Source: Streptococcus pacificus
Lineage (GTDB): Bacteria > Bacillota > Bacilli > Lactobacillales > Streptococcaceae
NCBI RefSeq assembly: GCF_016481305.1
Contig: NZ_JAENBO010000001.1
Span: 248,001 to 312,000, forward strand
Direction: 5' to 3'
DNA: 64,000 nucleotides
The notes below the pieces were generated by a model, which was not told the origin of the DNA, did no database searches, and saw nothing but the letters and a program-made list of their open reading frames with translations. Made by a program: the position numbers and the translations under genes. Positions 45,483 to 55,950 of this stretch are shown here, piece after piece (position 1 is the stretch's first letter; the number at the start of each line of letters is the position of its first letter).

Positions 45483-48043
45483 ATGAAAATTAAACAAAAA
45501 ATGTTTTATATTTTTTTGTTTTTACCAGTTTTCTTTTTGTTACGATGACTGTTAAAGCTGAAGAAAATATAATACCTTTTCCAAATGATCAATTATATTC
45601 TAATGAAAAAGGGTTTGAAGAAAACAAAGAAAGTAAAGAATTAATTGAGGAACCAAATCAGACTGTTTCTCAGGATTCTAACACTCCTGAAGGAGTACTA
45701 GAAAATATAGATGTTTCTGAGAAAGTAAAAGAAGTATCTGATTTGAAGGAAAATGTTGACAACTCTGTTAACAAACATATAGATAATGAAAATATTGACG
45801 AACCAGTTCTTGAAAATTCTAATGAATCAATAAAACAAGAACAAAAAGAGCAAAAAGTAAATACTGATGAGACAATTGATAAAAGAACAAGTAATTTTAG
45901 ATCAACGACTATTGAAAAAAACAAAGTATCGGTTGAAGCTATTTTTCGTTTATACAATCCCAACACTGGTGAACACCACTATACATCAAGTAGAGGTGAA
46001 AATAATTATTTAGAGAAAGTTGGATGGATATCTGAAGGTATCGGTTGGTATGCTCCAGTACGTGGGGATGAAGTCTATCGACTTTATAATCCAAATAATG
46101 GTAATCATCATTATACAAAATCAAAAGGAGAAAGTAATTTTCTAAGTAGAGTTGGTTGGATTTATGAAGGTATTGGCTGGCATTCAGGCGGAACAAAAAG
46201 TATATATCGACTTTACAATCCCTATGCCAAAGGTGCAGGAAGTCATCATTACACAGGTTCAAAAGGTGAGAGTAATTATTTAGATAAAATTGGTTGGAAT
46301 TATGAAGGAATTGGATGGTATGCTATTGAGGAATCAGTTTTAGATGATAGCATTACTAAACCAAATAATAAATTAGATGTTGAAATGACATCAACTGGAC
46401 TTCAAGTAAATTTTTCATCAAATACTATCACTGATTATAGTAAAATAAGATTTTCTGTATGGTCAGAGAAAAATGGAAAAGATGATTTACTAACATACCA
46501 ATCTGATTTTAATGGGAATGCAACAATTCCATTTTTGAATCATAATGATTTTGGTCTTTATAATATTGAAGCATATTTTGAAAATTCGAATAAAATTCTT
46601 GTATCTAAATCAATCGAACTAGAAACTTACAAGACTAATACTGAAATTAGTAAAGTTAATGATACAACTTATACAGTTAGAGTGAACAATGTTCCTATGG
46701 CAATTAATGGGATTGTAGTTCCTGTTTGGACATCTAAAAATGGACAAGATGATATAAAATGGTACGAAGGTAAAAAAATAGCAGATGGAGAATATTTGGC
46801 CACTATTTTATTAGGAAATCATAATCTTGAAGAAGGATTTTATAATGTTCATGTTTATGGAAAGGGATTTAAAAAGTTAGCTCCTCTAGCTGCAACCGAA
46901 GGTTTTACAACAAAACTATTACCAACACAAACAGGTAACATAAATATTTCTAACGTTGATAAGAAAAATTATAGTTTTACAGCCACTGTTTCAGAGGTTG
47001 GCCATAAATTAGGTATTAAATCTATTGATATTGCTGTATGGTCCGATCCAAATGGACAAGATGATATAGAATGGTATAGAGCTATTCCTCAAGCTGATGG
47101 GACATATAAAGCAATTGTTCATTTAGCAACCCATGAATTTGTAAATGGTAACTATAATATCCATGTATACTATAATCTAAAAAATAATACAAAGTCAGGA
47201 GTGGGAGCTTTAACTAAAAAAATACAAGTCCCTGCACCTAGAGAATTTATTCAAAAAGAATTACAATCTATTAGAAGTAAATTTAATGAACTATTTGGTG
47301 GAGTTCCAGGGAACAAATCTCTTGTTGTAATGCCAACAAATGGGACTGAACTTTTGTCTATAAATGATAATGTTCAACGTTCAGCATCAACAATTAAACT
47401 GTTTATCATGGCTGCAGCATTTGCCAAATCCGAAAGAGGCGAACTTAACCTTAGTCAAGCTTATACCATAAAAAATTCAGACTTGGTAGAAGCTTCTACA
47501 GCTTTAGCTGGAAAAGCTGGTGTAACCTATACTTTAGATGATATTACTAGAATGATGGTTCAATATAGTGATAATACTGCTACAAACATTATGATATCAG
47601 CAATAGGTGGTGTTGATGCTGTTAATAGTGAAATTCGTCGATTGGGCTATACTAAGACTACTCTAAACAGATACATGAGAATTCAATCTCAGATTGATAG
47701 AGGTTTAGAAAATTATATCTCTGCTGTTGAAGCAACAGATTTATTAAAAAACATCTATAATCAATCATCAACAGCTTCTACCCAATCAGATAAAAGTATG
47801 CTTAATAAATTAAGCAATAATTTTTATAAATTATGGCTTCCTGCAAATATTCAATCAATTGCTCAAACGTGGGATAAGCCTGGAAATGATCCTAAATTTG
47901 GAGTTGAAAACGATATAGCTATTATTAAGCGTAATGGTAGAGCATATGCAGTTGGACTTTTAACTCAAGGTAATAGAGGCAATGGTTTAACCTACACAAA
48001 TAAATTTGCTCAATTTGGCAAATTCATTGCTAGTCTATTGTAG
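45483..48043 (+). pseudogene. Bsp-repeat surface protein with beta-lactamase-like domain; signal peptide out of frame
   Basis: The ATG at 45483 with SD GAAGGGGG begins a signal peptide, but the frame meets a stop (TGA) after 21 codons. Adding one T to the T7 tract at 45511-45517 joins it to the open frame that reads on to 48043, giving a signal peptide ending in TMTVKA before EEN. Downstream parts, numbered from the internal ATG 45545: acidic region to about 130; three DUF5648-like repeats (IFRLYNPNTGEHHYTSS type, about 131-260); three GBS Bsp-like repeats (VWSDPNGQDDIEWY type, about 280-560); a C-terminal serine beta-lactamase-like domain with S615-TI-K618, S675-D-N677 and KPG in place of KTG. 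No LPXTG. As written it is off or cytosolic; phase variation or a base-call error are both possible. Confidence 0.8.
45511..45517 (+). repeat. T7 homopolymer in the signal peptide coding region
   Basis: Seven T residues within TATATTTTTTTG. The frame from ATG 45483 and the main frame differ by one base here, so T8 would be ON and T7 is OFF. A hydrophobic signal peptide is encoded on both sides of the tract, supporting this as the break point. Another short T run nearby (45521-45525) is an alternative site. Confidence 0.7.
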
Positions 48044-48093
48044 AAATTATAATATCTAAATGTTTTATTAAGATGAATTTAAAGTAATAGAAA

Positions 48094-48129
48094 AAAGATA
48101 GAAAACCTTTTTAAGTTTTCTATCTTTTG
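48094..48129 (+). terminator. Terminator after the Bsp/beta-lactamase-like gene
   Basis: Stem AAAGATAGAAAAC / GTTTTCTATCTTT, then TTGTTTT. The 303-bp gap up to gacB otherwise holds only AT-rich sequence and the gacB promoter. Confidence 0.88.
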
Positions 48130-48305
48130 TTTTCCATTGGTTATTGTTGTTATAAACTTATGTTTTTAAAACAGAAATAATTATAATACCAAAAGGTTGA
48201 TTTAAAGATAATCTAAGAGGTGAAAAACTTCAAATTATTTAAGAGATTGAAACAATAATTTATCAAAATAAGGATATGTTCAAAATCGCCAAAGAAATGA
48301 AAATA

Positions 48306-48314
48306 TGATATAAT
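48306..48314 (+). promoter_or_regulatory. Extended -10 promoter for gacB onward
   Basis: TGATATAAT (extended -10, hexamer TATAAT at 48309-48314) lies 32 bp before the gacB ATG, with no good -35. Since terminators follow gacA and the inserted gene, this promoter is needed for the gacB-L genes. Confidence 0.6.
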
Positions 48315-48346
48315 AAAATGATTGTATTGTATAGAATGAGGTTATT

Positions 48347-49501
48347 ATGCGTCACGTTTTTATCCTTGGTAGTAGAGGACTTCCAGCAAGTTATGGAGGT
48401 TTTGAAACTTTTGTTCAAGAACTGATTCAAAATCAAGTGTCTCCTGATATTAAATATCACGTGGCTTGTCTTTCAAATGAAAAACAAGGTCATCATTTTG
48501 ATTACTCAGGCGCTGATTGTTTTACTATTAAACCTCCAAAGATAGGTAGTGCGCGTGTTATTGCCTATGATATGATGGCTATTAACTATTCCTTGTCTTT
48601 GATTCAAAAGCAGCAAATAAAACAACCTATTTTTTATTTACTAGGTAATACCATCGGTGGTTTTATTCATCCTTTTGCCAAAAAGATTAAAGGGGTGGGA
48701 GGAAAGTTATTTGTCAATCCGGATGGACTAGAGTGGAAACGTTCTAAATGGCCAAAACCTGTTCAAATGTATTTGAAGTACTCAGAAAAAATGATGACAA
48801 AGCATGCCAATCTTATCATTACAGATAACCTTGGCATTGAAGACTATATTAGAACCTCTTATCCTTGGTCTAAGACATCATTTATCGCTTATGGAACGGA
48901 TACAGAATCGTCTAATCTATCACCAACAGACCCAACAGTGAGAGAGTTTTATCAAAAATGGCAAATCACAGAAAAAAATTATTACCTAATATTAGGACGC
49001 TTTATTCCAGAAAATAATTATGAAACTATTATTAGAGAATTTATGGCTAGTCAAACCGAAAGGGATTTGATCATTATTAGCAATTACGAAGGCAATGCTT
49101 ACTTTGAAACTCTTCGTCAAAAAACTCATTTTAATCAGGATGAGCGTATTAAGTTTGTAGGTACCGTCTATGATAAAGAATTGGTTTCCTATATTCGTGA
49201 GAATGCCTTTGCTTACCTCCATGGTCATTCTGTTGGCGGGACTAATCCAGGTCTTCTTGAGTCACTAGCTCATACCGATCTAAGTTTAGTGTTGGACGTT
49301 TCTTTTAATCGTCAAACCGCTAAAGATGTTGTTTATTACTGGAAGAGCAAAGAAAATGATTTAAAAGACTTACTAAATAAGATGGATAAAAAAGACCATT
49401 TTAAAGAACTTGGTATAGCTGCCAAAAATCATGTTAAAGAGAATTATACATGGTCAAAAATTGTCAAAGAATATGAGGATTTATTTTTAAGTGAAAGTTA
49501 A
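48347..49501 (+). CDS. gacB: Rhamnosyltransferase starting the rhamnan backbone (GacB/RgpA-like)
   Basis: A 384-residue GT4-type enzyme with the N-terminal DUF1972 domain (RHVFILGSRGLPASYGGFET). GacB homologues add the first rhamnose to GlcNAc-diphospho-undecaprenol on the cytoplasmic face. The acceptor/donor loop HGHSVGGTNPGLLESLA (about residues 297-313) holds the conserved E-x7-E-type region. It overlaps gacC by 11 bp. It has its own promoter here because of the insertion upstream. Confidence 0.93.
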   Translation: MRHVFILGSRGLPASYGGFETFVQELIQNQVSPDIKYHVACLSNEKQGHHFDYSGADCFTIKPPKIGSARVIAYDMMAINYSLSLIQKQQIKQPIFYLLGNTIGGFIHPFAKKIKGVGGKLFVNPDGLEWKRSKWPKPVQMYLKYSEKMMTKHANLIITDNLGIEDYIRTSYPWSKTSFIAYGTDTESSNLSPTDPTVREFYQKWQITEKNYYLILGRFIPENNYETIIREFMASQTERDLIIISNYEGNAYFETLRQKTHFNQDERIKFVGTVYDKELVSYIRENAFAYLHGHSVGGTNPGLLESLAHTDLSLVLDVSFNRQTAKDVVYYWKSKENDLKDLLNKMDKKDHFKELGIAAKNHVKENYTWSKIVKEYEDLFLSES

Positions 49502-50423
49502 TATTGTGATGGCTACTTATAATGGCGAAAAATTTCTTGCCGAGCAAATCGAAAGTATCCAAAAACAAACCTTTAAAGATTGGACTCTTTTAATAAGGGA
49601 CGATGGCTCTAACGATCAGACTAGAACTATCATTCAAGCCTTTGTCAAAAAAGATTCACGCATTCATCTTATCGATTCTGAAAAATTTGATAATGTGGGA
49701 GTTATTAAAAGTTTTTATACTCTTGTTAAGCGTGAGTCTGCAGATTTTTATTTTTTTAGTGATCAAGATGATGTTTGGTTGGAAGATAAATTAGAAAAGA
49801 CATTAGCTAAAGCACAAACTTTTCCTAGCGATAAGCCATTACTGGTTTATACCGACTTATCTGTGGTCAATCAAAATCTTGAAATGATGACTGAAAGCAT
49901 GATAGAAAAACAATCTCATCATGCCAATACGACTCTTCTTCAAGAATTGACAGAGAATACGGTAACTGGTGGAACCATGCTGATTAATCATACACTTGCC
50001 AAAAAATGGACAGTTGATGATAATATTTTGATGCATGATTGGTATCTTGCTTTGTTAGCTAGTGCAATGGGTAATCTTGTTTATATAGATAGACCAACTC
50101 AATTATATCGTCAACATGACAATAATGTTCTTGGCGCAAGGACATGGACAAAAAGAATGAAAAAGTGGCTAAAACCACACTTACTATTAGAAAAATATTG
50201 GTGGCTTATCACAGAAAGTCAAAAACAAGCCCGCCATCTCTTACAATTTGATTTATCAAAGCAAAATAAAGAGATGATTATAGCATACACTTCTCTACTT
50301 GAACAACCATTATCGAGAAGATATGCTGCATTAAAAAAGTATGATTTTAAAAAGAATCGACTTTTTCATACCCTCGTGTTTAGAGGACTTATTCTTACAA
50401 AAATAGGCTATAGGAGAAAATAA
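49491..50423 (+). CDS. gacC: Rhamnosyltransferase (GacC/RgpB-like, GT2)
   Basis: A 310-residue GT2 enzyme with GTG start inside the end of gacB (SD GAGGA 11 bp before). MATYNGEKFLAEQIESIQKQ and LLIRDDGSNDQTRTI are the donor-binding start, and FSDQDDVWLEDK carries the DxD-type metal motif. GacC homologues extend the rhamnose backbone after GacB. Ends 1 bp before gacD. Confidence 0.94.
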   Translation: MKVNIVMATYNGEKFLAEQIESIQKQTFKDWTLLIRDDGSNDQTRTIIQAFVKKDSRIHLIDSEKFDNVGVIKSFYTLVKRESADFYFFSDQDDVWLEDKLEKTLAKAQTFPSDKPLLVYTDLSVVNQNLEMMTESMIEKQSHHANTTLLQELTENTVTGGTMLINHTLAKKWTVDDNILMHDWYLALLASAMGNLVYIDRPTQLYRQHDNNVLGARTWTKRMKKWLKPHLLLEKYWWLITESQKQARHLLQFDLSKQNKEMIIAYTSLLEQPLSRRYAALKKYDFKKNRLFHTLVFRGLILTKIGYRRK

Positions 50424-50424
50424 A

Positions 50425-51231
50425 ATGTTGTTATTCCGAAAAGAAAATTGGATTCTTTTGCAAGAAATGGTAAAAACAGATTTTAAATTACGATATCAAG
50501 GCAGTTTGATTGGCCACTTGTGGTCAATTCTAAAACCACTCTTGTTGTTTACTATCATGTATTTGGTTTTTGTGCGTTTCTTGCGTTTTGATGACGGTAC
50601 TCCACATTATGCTGTTTCCCTATTACTTGGGATGGTGACATGGAATTTTTTCACAGAAGCTACGAATATGGGTATGATGTCAATTGTTTCGCGAGGAGAT
50701 CTACTTAGAAAACTTAATTTCTCAAAAGAAATTATTGTTTTGTCTTCTGTAGTTGGGGCGGCTATTAATTATTCTATTAATATGCTTGTTGTTTTGGTCT
50801 TTGCTCTTTTAAATGGTGTTGCCATCAGTTGGAAAATATTAATTGTTTTTCCTCTCTTTTTTGAAATTGCTTTATTGGCTACTGGGGTTGCATTTGTTTT
50901 ATCAACCTTGTTTGTTAGATATCGAGATATTGGTCCTATTTGGGAAGTGGTCCTACAAGCCGGTCTTTACGGTACCCCAATTATCTACTCTTTAACCTTT
51001 ATTATAAATAGAGGGCAGGTAACATTTGCTAAGGTTATGATGTTAAATCCAATTGCACAAATTATTCAAGATTTAAGGCATTTCATTGTCTATTCAGGGA
51101 GCCATAGGATTAGTGATTTAATTCAAAATCATTTCTTGGTAATGATTCCATATGTACTACCAATTATTATTTTTATTATTGGTTATATTGTTTTTAACAA
51201 AAATTCTAAGAAATTTGCGGAGATTCTTTAA
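50425..51231 (+). CDS. gacD: Rhamnan polysaccharide ABC exporter permease (GacD/RgpC)
   Basis: A 268-residue Wzm-type permease with six membrane segments. DFKLRYQGSLIGHLWSILKP at the N-terminus is the ABC-2 polysaccharide exporter signature. It works with GacE to flip the lipid-linked rhamnan across the membrane. Its stop overlaps the gacE ATG. Confidence 0.95.
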   Translation: MLLFRKENWILLQEMVKTDFKLRYQGSLIGHLWSILKPLLLFTIMYLVFVRFLRFDDGTPHYAVSLLLGMVTWNFFTEATNMGMMSIVSRGDLLRKLNFSKEIIVLSSVVGAAINYSINMLVVLVFALLNGVAISWKILIVFPLFFEIALLATGVAFVLSTLFVRYRDIGPIWEVVLQAGLYGTPIIYSLTFIINRGQVTFAKVMMLNPIAQIIQDLRHFIVYSGSHRISDLIQNHFLVMIPYVLPIIIFIIGYIVFNKNSKKFAEIL

Positions 51232-52445
51232 TGAAAACAAATGACATAGCAGTTAAAGTAGAACATGTTAGTAAGTATTTTAAATTGCCAACAGAGAGTT
51301 CTCAAAGCTTAAGAACAACTCTAGTGAATCGTTTTAAAGGTGTAAAAGGCTATAAAGAGCAACATGTTCTTAAAGATATTAATTTTGAAGTGAAAAAAGG
51401 TGATTTCTTTGGTATCGTTGGTCGAAATGGTTCAGGTAAATCAACTCTATTGAAGATTATTTCACAAATCTATTTTCCAGAAAAAGGTAAGATTACTATT
51501 GATGGGAAAATGGTCTCCTTTATTGAATTGGGTGTAGGGTTTAATCCAGAATTAACAGGACGTGAAAATGTTTATATGAATGGTGCCATGCTTGGTTTTA
51601 CAACGGAAGAAGTGGATGCCATGTATGATGACATTGTTAATTTTGCTGAACTTCACGAGTTTATGAATCAAAAACTAAAAAATTATTCTAGTGGGATGCA
51701 AGTTCGTTTAGCATTTTCAGTAGCCATTAAAGCACAAGGTGATATTTTGATTCTTGATGAAGTTTTAGCTGTTGGAGATGAAGCTTTTCAAAGAAAGTGT
51801 AATGATTACTTTTTAGAGCGTAAAAACAGTGGAAAAACAACCATTTTAGTAACTCATGATATGGGTGCCGTTAAAAAATATTGTAACAAAGCCGTTTTGA
51901 TTGAAGATGGATTGATAAAAGTTCAAGGTGATCCAGATGATGTGGCTAATCAATATAGTTTTGACAACGTTAATATTGAAGATGTTTCTCAAGAAGATAA
52001 CGATGGCAATGACAAACAACAATTAGTTTCTGATTTTAAAATTAAATTATTGTCTAAAAATCAAGTATCGCCAGATGAAGAATTAGTCTTTGAATTTTCT
52101 TATAATGTTTTATCAGATATTGAGACTCACGTTGCTATTTCTATGATTGATTTAGATACAAACTACGGTTTGTACAACGATAACTCTATTAATCTAACGA
52201 CATCAAAAAGAGGCTTGAAGAAATTTCACTATAAATGCTCTCTACCTTATTTAAATAACGCCAAGCTAAAATTAGTGGCAAGTGTCAGAGATGAAGAAAA
52301 GAGAGTTTTGGCATTCAGCTCTGCTTCAGATTCTCCAGTCTTTTTGATAAACCGTAAAGTAGATGTTGACGATAAATCAGAATTTGATGCTGCGACTGGA
52401 TTGCTTAAAAGAAATGGAACTTGGAGTGACGTGAAAGGTCAATGA
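51231..52445 (+). CDS. gacE: Rhamnan polysaccharide ABC exporter ATPase (GacE/RgpD)
   Basis: A 404-residue Wzt-type ATPase: Walker A GRNGSGKST, signature YSSGMQVRLAFSV, Walker B ILILDEVLAVGD. A C-terminal domain of about 130 residues (from about 265) resembles Wzt carbohydrate-binding domains, which recognise the chain to be exported. The last bases overlap gacF. Confidence 0.95.
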   Translation: MKTNDIAVKVEHVSKYFKLPTESSQSLRTTLVNRFKGVKGYKEQHVLKDINFEVKKGDFFGIVGRNGSGKSTLLKIISQIYFPEKGKITIDGKMVSFIELGVGFNPELTGRENVYMNGAMLGFTTEEVDAMYDDIVNFAELHEFMNQKLKNYSSGMQVRLAFSVAIKAQGDILILDEVLAVGDEAFQRKCNDYFLERKNSGKTTILVTHDMGAVKKYCNKAVLIEDGLIKVQGDPDDVANQYSFDNVNIEDVSQEDNDGNDKQQLVSDFKIKLLSKNQVSPDEELVFEFSYNVLSDIETHVAISMIDLDTNYGLYNDNSINLTTSKRGLKKFHYKCSLPYLNNAKLKLVASVRDEEKRVLAFSSASDSPVFLINRKVDVDDKSEFDAATGLLKRNGTWSDVKGQ

Positions 52446-54193
52446 GTATGAAAAAAAATATCCTCTTTATTTCTCCGACAGGAACATTAGAAAATGGTGC
52501 TGAGATATCGATTACAAATTTAATGACTCATTTGTCTGATCTAGGATATCAGGTCTTTAATGTTTTTCCAAATATTGGTCATCCAACTCAAAAAAATTAT
52601 GAGTTAAAAATGACATCTCACCATATTACATACTACAAATTAGAGATTTTAAACTGGTGGTGGGAAGAATCACCAAGCTTTTTACATGGTACAACAATGG
52701 ATAGATCTTTTTTCTATGAAAAAAATATCAATGAAATAAGAACTATTATTGCTGAAAACGATATTGACGTAGTCATTAGTAATACTGTTAATGTTTTTCA
52801 AGGTGCCATTGCTGCTTCACTAGAAAAAAAGAAACATATTTGGTTAATTCATGAATTTCCAAAAGATGAATTTGACTACTATACTAAAAAAATTGAATTT
52901 ATTTCTGATTCCTCAGATGCTATTTTTGCAGTCGATGGACCTTTAACTCATAAACTTAAGGAACTTTTCCCTAAGAGTACACAAATTAATTCATTCACAC
53001 CAATGACAAATTTCATGACACAATCATTAACTCAAGGTGAATCAACACGATTTGTTTCTATTAGTAAAATTAATGATAACAAGAATCAATTGGAACTTTT
53101 AGAGGCCTATAAAGAGTTAAATCGAGTGGATATTCCTTTAGTTTTTATTGGTGATTGGGATTCAGATTATAAAAAGCAATGTGATGCTTATATCGAAGAT
53201 AATGCGTTGGCAAATGTTACTTTCCTAGGGAATAAAGAACAGCCTTGGGATTATGTGACTGATAAAGATATCTGTGTTTTCACTTCGAAAGTTGAAACAT
53301 TTGGATTGGTATTTTTGGAGGCTGTTAAATATGCTGTACCAACGATTTCTTCAAATAATGAAGGCTATCAATTTGTTGCTGATAAATTCAGGGCAGGTCG
53401 TGTCTATCCATTAGGAAATATTGAGAGATTGAAAGAAGAAATGTTTGACTATCTTGAAAATTTTGATGCTCGCAAATTAGAAGCTATAAACAACTCGAAA
53501 CTATTAAAAGACAATAATCCTAACTATTACTACTCATCACTTATAGAAGAATTACAAATTGATAATCGAAAGAATAAAGTAATGGATGCTCTTTCGTCAA
53601 TTGTTGGAAATTATAACCCTGATTACCATCCCTTTCAGATACATGAAAAGTTTGTCAGTGTTTATTTTTCAGATGAGAATAATCAATTCAATGAAAAGAC
53701 AACTCTGAGATTGCCGTTTCGTTTTAAAGATACTTTTGTGATTAAAGTCCCTTTGGGGGTTAAAGAAATAAGAGTCGATTTATCTGAGACACCAAATTTT
53801 TTCAACTCTTTCTCACTGATTAATCAGATCTCAAAACAAATAATTAAGCCTAAAATTTCAACTCATGTAGAAATAGAAGAAGTCATTGTTTTTGATCATA
53901 ATGATCCTCAAATTGTTTATAATGTTGAATCTTTTGAAGGTAAGGAATTGTTATTTTCTTATGAACTAGTAAGTATGACTAAGATCTTAAAACAAGATTA
54001 CATTGAAAAAATTATCACTTTTAAAAATAATGAATTGAGAGATTTAAATCAGATTCAAGATAAATTAAACGAAGAAAAAGCTAGTCAAGAAAGTCAGTTC
54101 TCTCAACTTGAAAATCAATACAATGCTATTGTTAATTCAAGACGTTGGCAGATAACAACCAAATTAATTAATCTATTTAGGAGAAAAAAATGA
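52442..54193 (+). CDS. gacF: Glycosyltransferase of the group carbohydrate operon (GacF position)
   Basis: A 583-residue protein: GT4-like N-terminal part (NILFISPTGTLENGAEISIT; later VETFGLVFLEAVKYAVPTIS with the nucleotide-sugar Glu residues) and a C-terminal beta-rich domain ending in a coiled coil and the tail RRWQITTKLINLFRRKK, seen in several rhamnan glycosyltransferases. Position and length match GacF of S. pyogenes, whose exact role is less clear than its neighbours. The start could be ATG 52442 (overlapping the gacE stop) or ATG 52448. Confidence 0.85.
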   Translation: MSMKKNILFISPTGTLENGAEISITNLMTHLSDLGYQVFNVFPNIGHPTQKNYELKMTSHHITYYKLEILNWWWEESPSFLHGTTMDRSFFYEKNINEIRTIIAENDIDVVISNTVNVFQGAIAASLEKKKHIWLIHEFPKDEFDYYTKKIEFISDSSDAIFAVDGPLTHKLKELFPKSTQINSFTPMTNFMTQSLTQGESTRFVSISKINDNKNQLELLEAYKELNRVDIPLVFIGDWDSDYKKQCDAYIEDNALANVTFLGNKEQPWDYVTDKDICVFTSKVETFGLVFLEAVKYAVPTISSNNEGYQFVADKFRAGRVYPLGNIERLKEEMFDYLENFDARKLEAINNSKLLKDNNPNYYYSSLIEELQIDNRKNKVMDALSSIVGNYNPDYHPFQIHEKFVSVYFSDENNQFNEKTTLRLPFRFKDTFVIKVPLGVKEIRVDLSETPNFFNSFSLINQISKQIIKPKISTHVEIEEVIVFDHNDPQIVYNVESFEGKELLFSYELVSMTKILKQDYIEKIITFKNNELRDLNQIQDKLNEEKASQESQFSQLENQYNAIVNSRRWQITTKLINLFRRKK

Positions 54194-55950
54194 ACCGTTT
54201 GTTACTCTATGTTCACTTTAATAAGAACAATAAACTGAGCCCTCATGTTATTTATCAGCTTGAAAAGATGAAGCCTCTTTTTTCGCGTATTGTTTTTATT
54301 ACAAATAGCATGTTAAAAGAACAAGATAAGACTACTCTACAAAACAAGCATCTATTTGATGAGTTTATTCAAAGAGAAAACAAGGGTTATGATTTTGCAG
54401 CATGGCATGATGGGATGGAAAAAATTGGGATGGATCGACTTTCAGATTACGATTCAATCACTGTAATGAACGATACCTGTTTTGGACCTTTGTGGGATAT
54501 GGAACCCTATTATAAAACCTATGAAGACGATGATAGTGTTGACTTTTGGGGAATGACAAACCATCAAGCTGTTAAAACAAGAGAAGTGGCTATTGACGAA
54601 CATTTACAGTCCTACTTTATTTCATTTAAAAAAAGAATAATCAATTCAAAAGTATTTAAGTCATTTTGGAATAATGTAGAATCTTATACCGATGTTCAAA
54701 ATGTTATCGACAATTATGAAACGAAATATACAAAACTATTTACTAGAGCAGGATTTCATTATGCCTCAATTTTAAATACTGTTCCATTATCCGATGATTT
54801 TTTCCATTCTAACTTTACTATCCATTACCCCCATGTTTTGTTAGACCATAAGGTACCATTTGTTAAAATTAAGACTTTTGATTTAACTCAGCATTTGTCG
54901 CCATATGTGTTAAAAGAAATTGAAAAAATATCGGATTACCCTGTTGAGTTAATTCTTTCTCATATGAGTGATATTAGTCTTCCAACACCAGCCTATCTTT
55001 TAGATAGAAAAGTTTTGAAAAACGATCATAAACCATATTCAAATACCAAAAAAGTTGCTGTTCACCTTCATACTTACTATGTTGACTTGCTAGAAACTTT
55101 TTTAAAGCAATTTGAAGCATTTGATTTTGACTATGATTTATTTTTAACTACAGATTCGGAAACAAAAAAAGAAGCAATTAATAAAATTCTCTCATCTAAA
55201 GCAGTTAATGCAACAGTGTTGGTAACAGGAAACAGAGGTAGAGACGTACTACCAATGTTTAAATTAAAAGAAACACTATCTCACTATGACTACATTGGTC
55301 ATTTTCATACTAAGAAATCTCCTGAATATCCCTATTGGGTAGGAGATTCATGGAGAGAAGAATTATTTCAAATGATGTTAAAACCTGCAGAAAGCATTCT
55401 TTCGACTCTTGAAAACAATGACAACTGTGGTCTCGTAATTGCTGATATCCCATCATTCTTTCGTTATACTAAAATTGTTGATCCTTGGAACGAAAATAAA
55501 TTTGCTTCAGATATGAACGATTTGTGGGAAAGAATGAAACTTGATAGACAAATTGATTTTGATAAGTTAAACAATTTTATTATGAGTTATGGTACATTTA
55601 TCTGGTTTAAATACGATGCTTTAAAACCTCTATTTGATTTGAATATTACAGATGAAGAAGTACCAAAAGAACCTCTACCTCAACATACTATCTTACATTC
55701 TATTGAGAGAATACTAATGTATTTGGCTTGGGCTAGAGGATACGACTATAGAATCTCTAAAAACGATATCTATATTACACCATTTGTTGATAATACTGTT
55801 CTAAACATTAGACCGGATACACTCCCTAATACTTATGTTAACTTTGATAATATAGGAGGAATCAAAGGCGCATTTAAATATATTTTCTTAGGTCCTGCAA
55901 GTGCTATGAAGTATATTTTAAAACGTCTTGTTAAAAAAATAAAATCATGA
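54190..55950 (+). CDS. gacG: Rhamnan synthesis protein F family (GacG/RgpF)
   Basis: A 586-residue cytoplasmic glycosyltransferase of the RgpF family. RENKGYDFAAWHDGMEKIG (about residues 58-76) and TGNRGRDVLPMFKLKETL (about 346-363) are the repeated family motifs, consistent with two catalytic halves. Homologues polymerise the rhamnose backbone. It overlaps both neighbours by 4 bp, so translation is coupled from gacD to gacH. Confidence 0.94.
   Translation: MNRLLLYVHFNKNNKLSPHVIYQLEKMKPLFSRIVFITNSMLKEQDKTTLQNKHLFDEFIQRENKGYDFAAWHDGMEKIGMDRLSDYDSITVMNDTCFGPLWDMEPYYKTYEDDDSVDFWGMTNHQAVKTREVAIDEHLQSYFISFKKRIINSKVFKSFWNNVESYTDVQNVIDNYETKYTKLFTRAGFHYASILNTVPLSDDFFHSNFTIHYPHVLLDHKVPFVKIKTFDLTQHLSPYVLKEIEKISDYPVELILSHMSDISLPTPAYLLDRKVLKNDHKPYSNTKKVAVHLHTYYVDLLETFLKQFEAFDFDYDLFLTTDSETKKEAINKILSSKAVNATVLVTGNRGRDVLPMFKLKETLSHYDYIGHFHTKKSPEYPYWVGDSWREELFQMMLKPAESILSTLENNDNCGLVIADIPSFFRYTKIVDPWNENKFASDMNDLWERMKLDRQIDFDKLNNFIMSYGTFIWFKYDALKPLFDLNITDEEVPKEPLPQHTILHSIERILMYLAWARGYDYRISKNDIYITPFVDNTVLNIRPDTLPNTYVNFDNIGGIKGAFKYIFLGPASAMKYILKRLVKKIKS

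Noticed and set aside
45545-45560. ATG 45545 as the true start of the Bsp/beta-lactamase-like gene
   Set aside because: No SD precedes it, and it would remove the signal peptide encoded immediately upstream with a proper SD; a frameshift is the better explanation.
45286-48346. Mobile element carrying the Bsp gene into the gac operon
   Set aside because: No transposase, inverted repeats or target-site duplication are visible at either edge; base composition looks like the surroundings.
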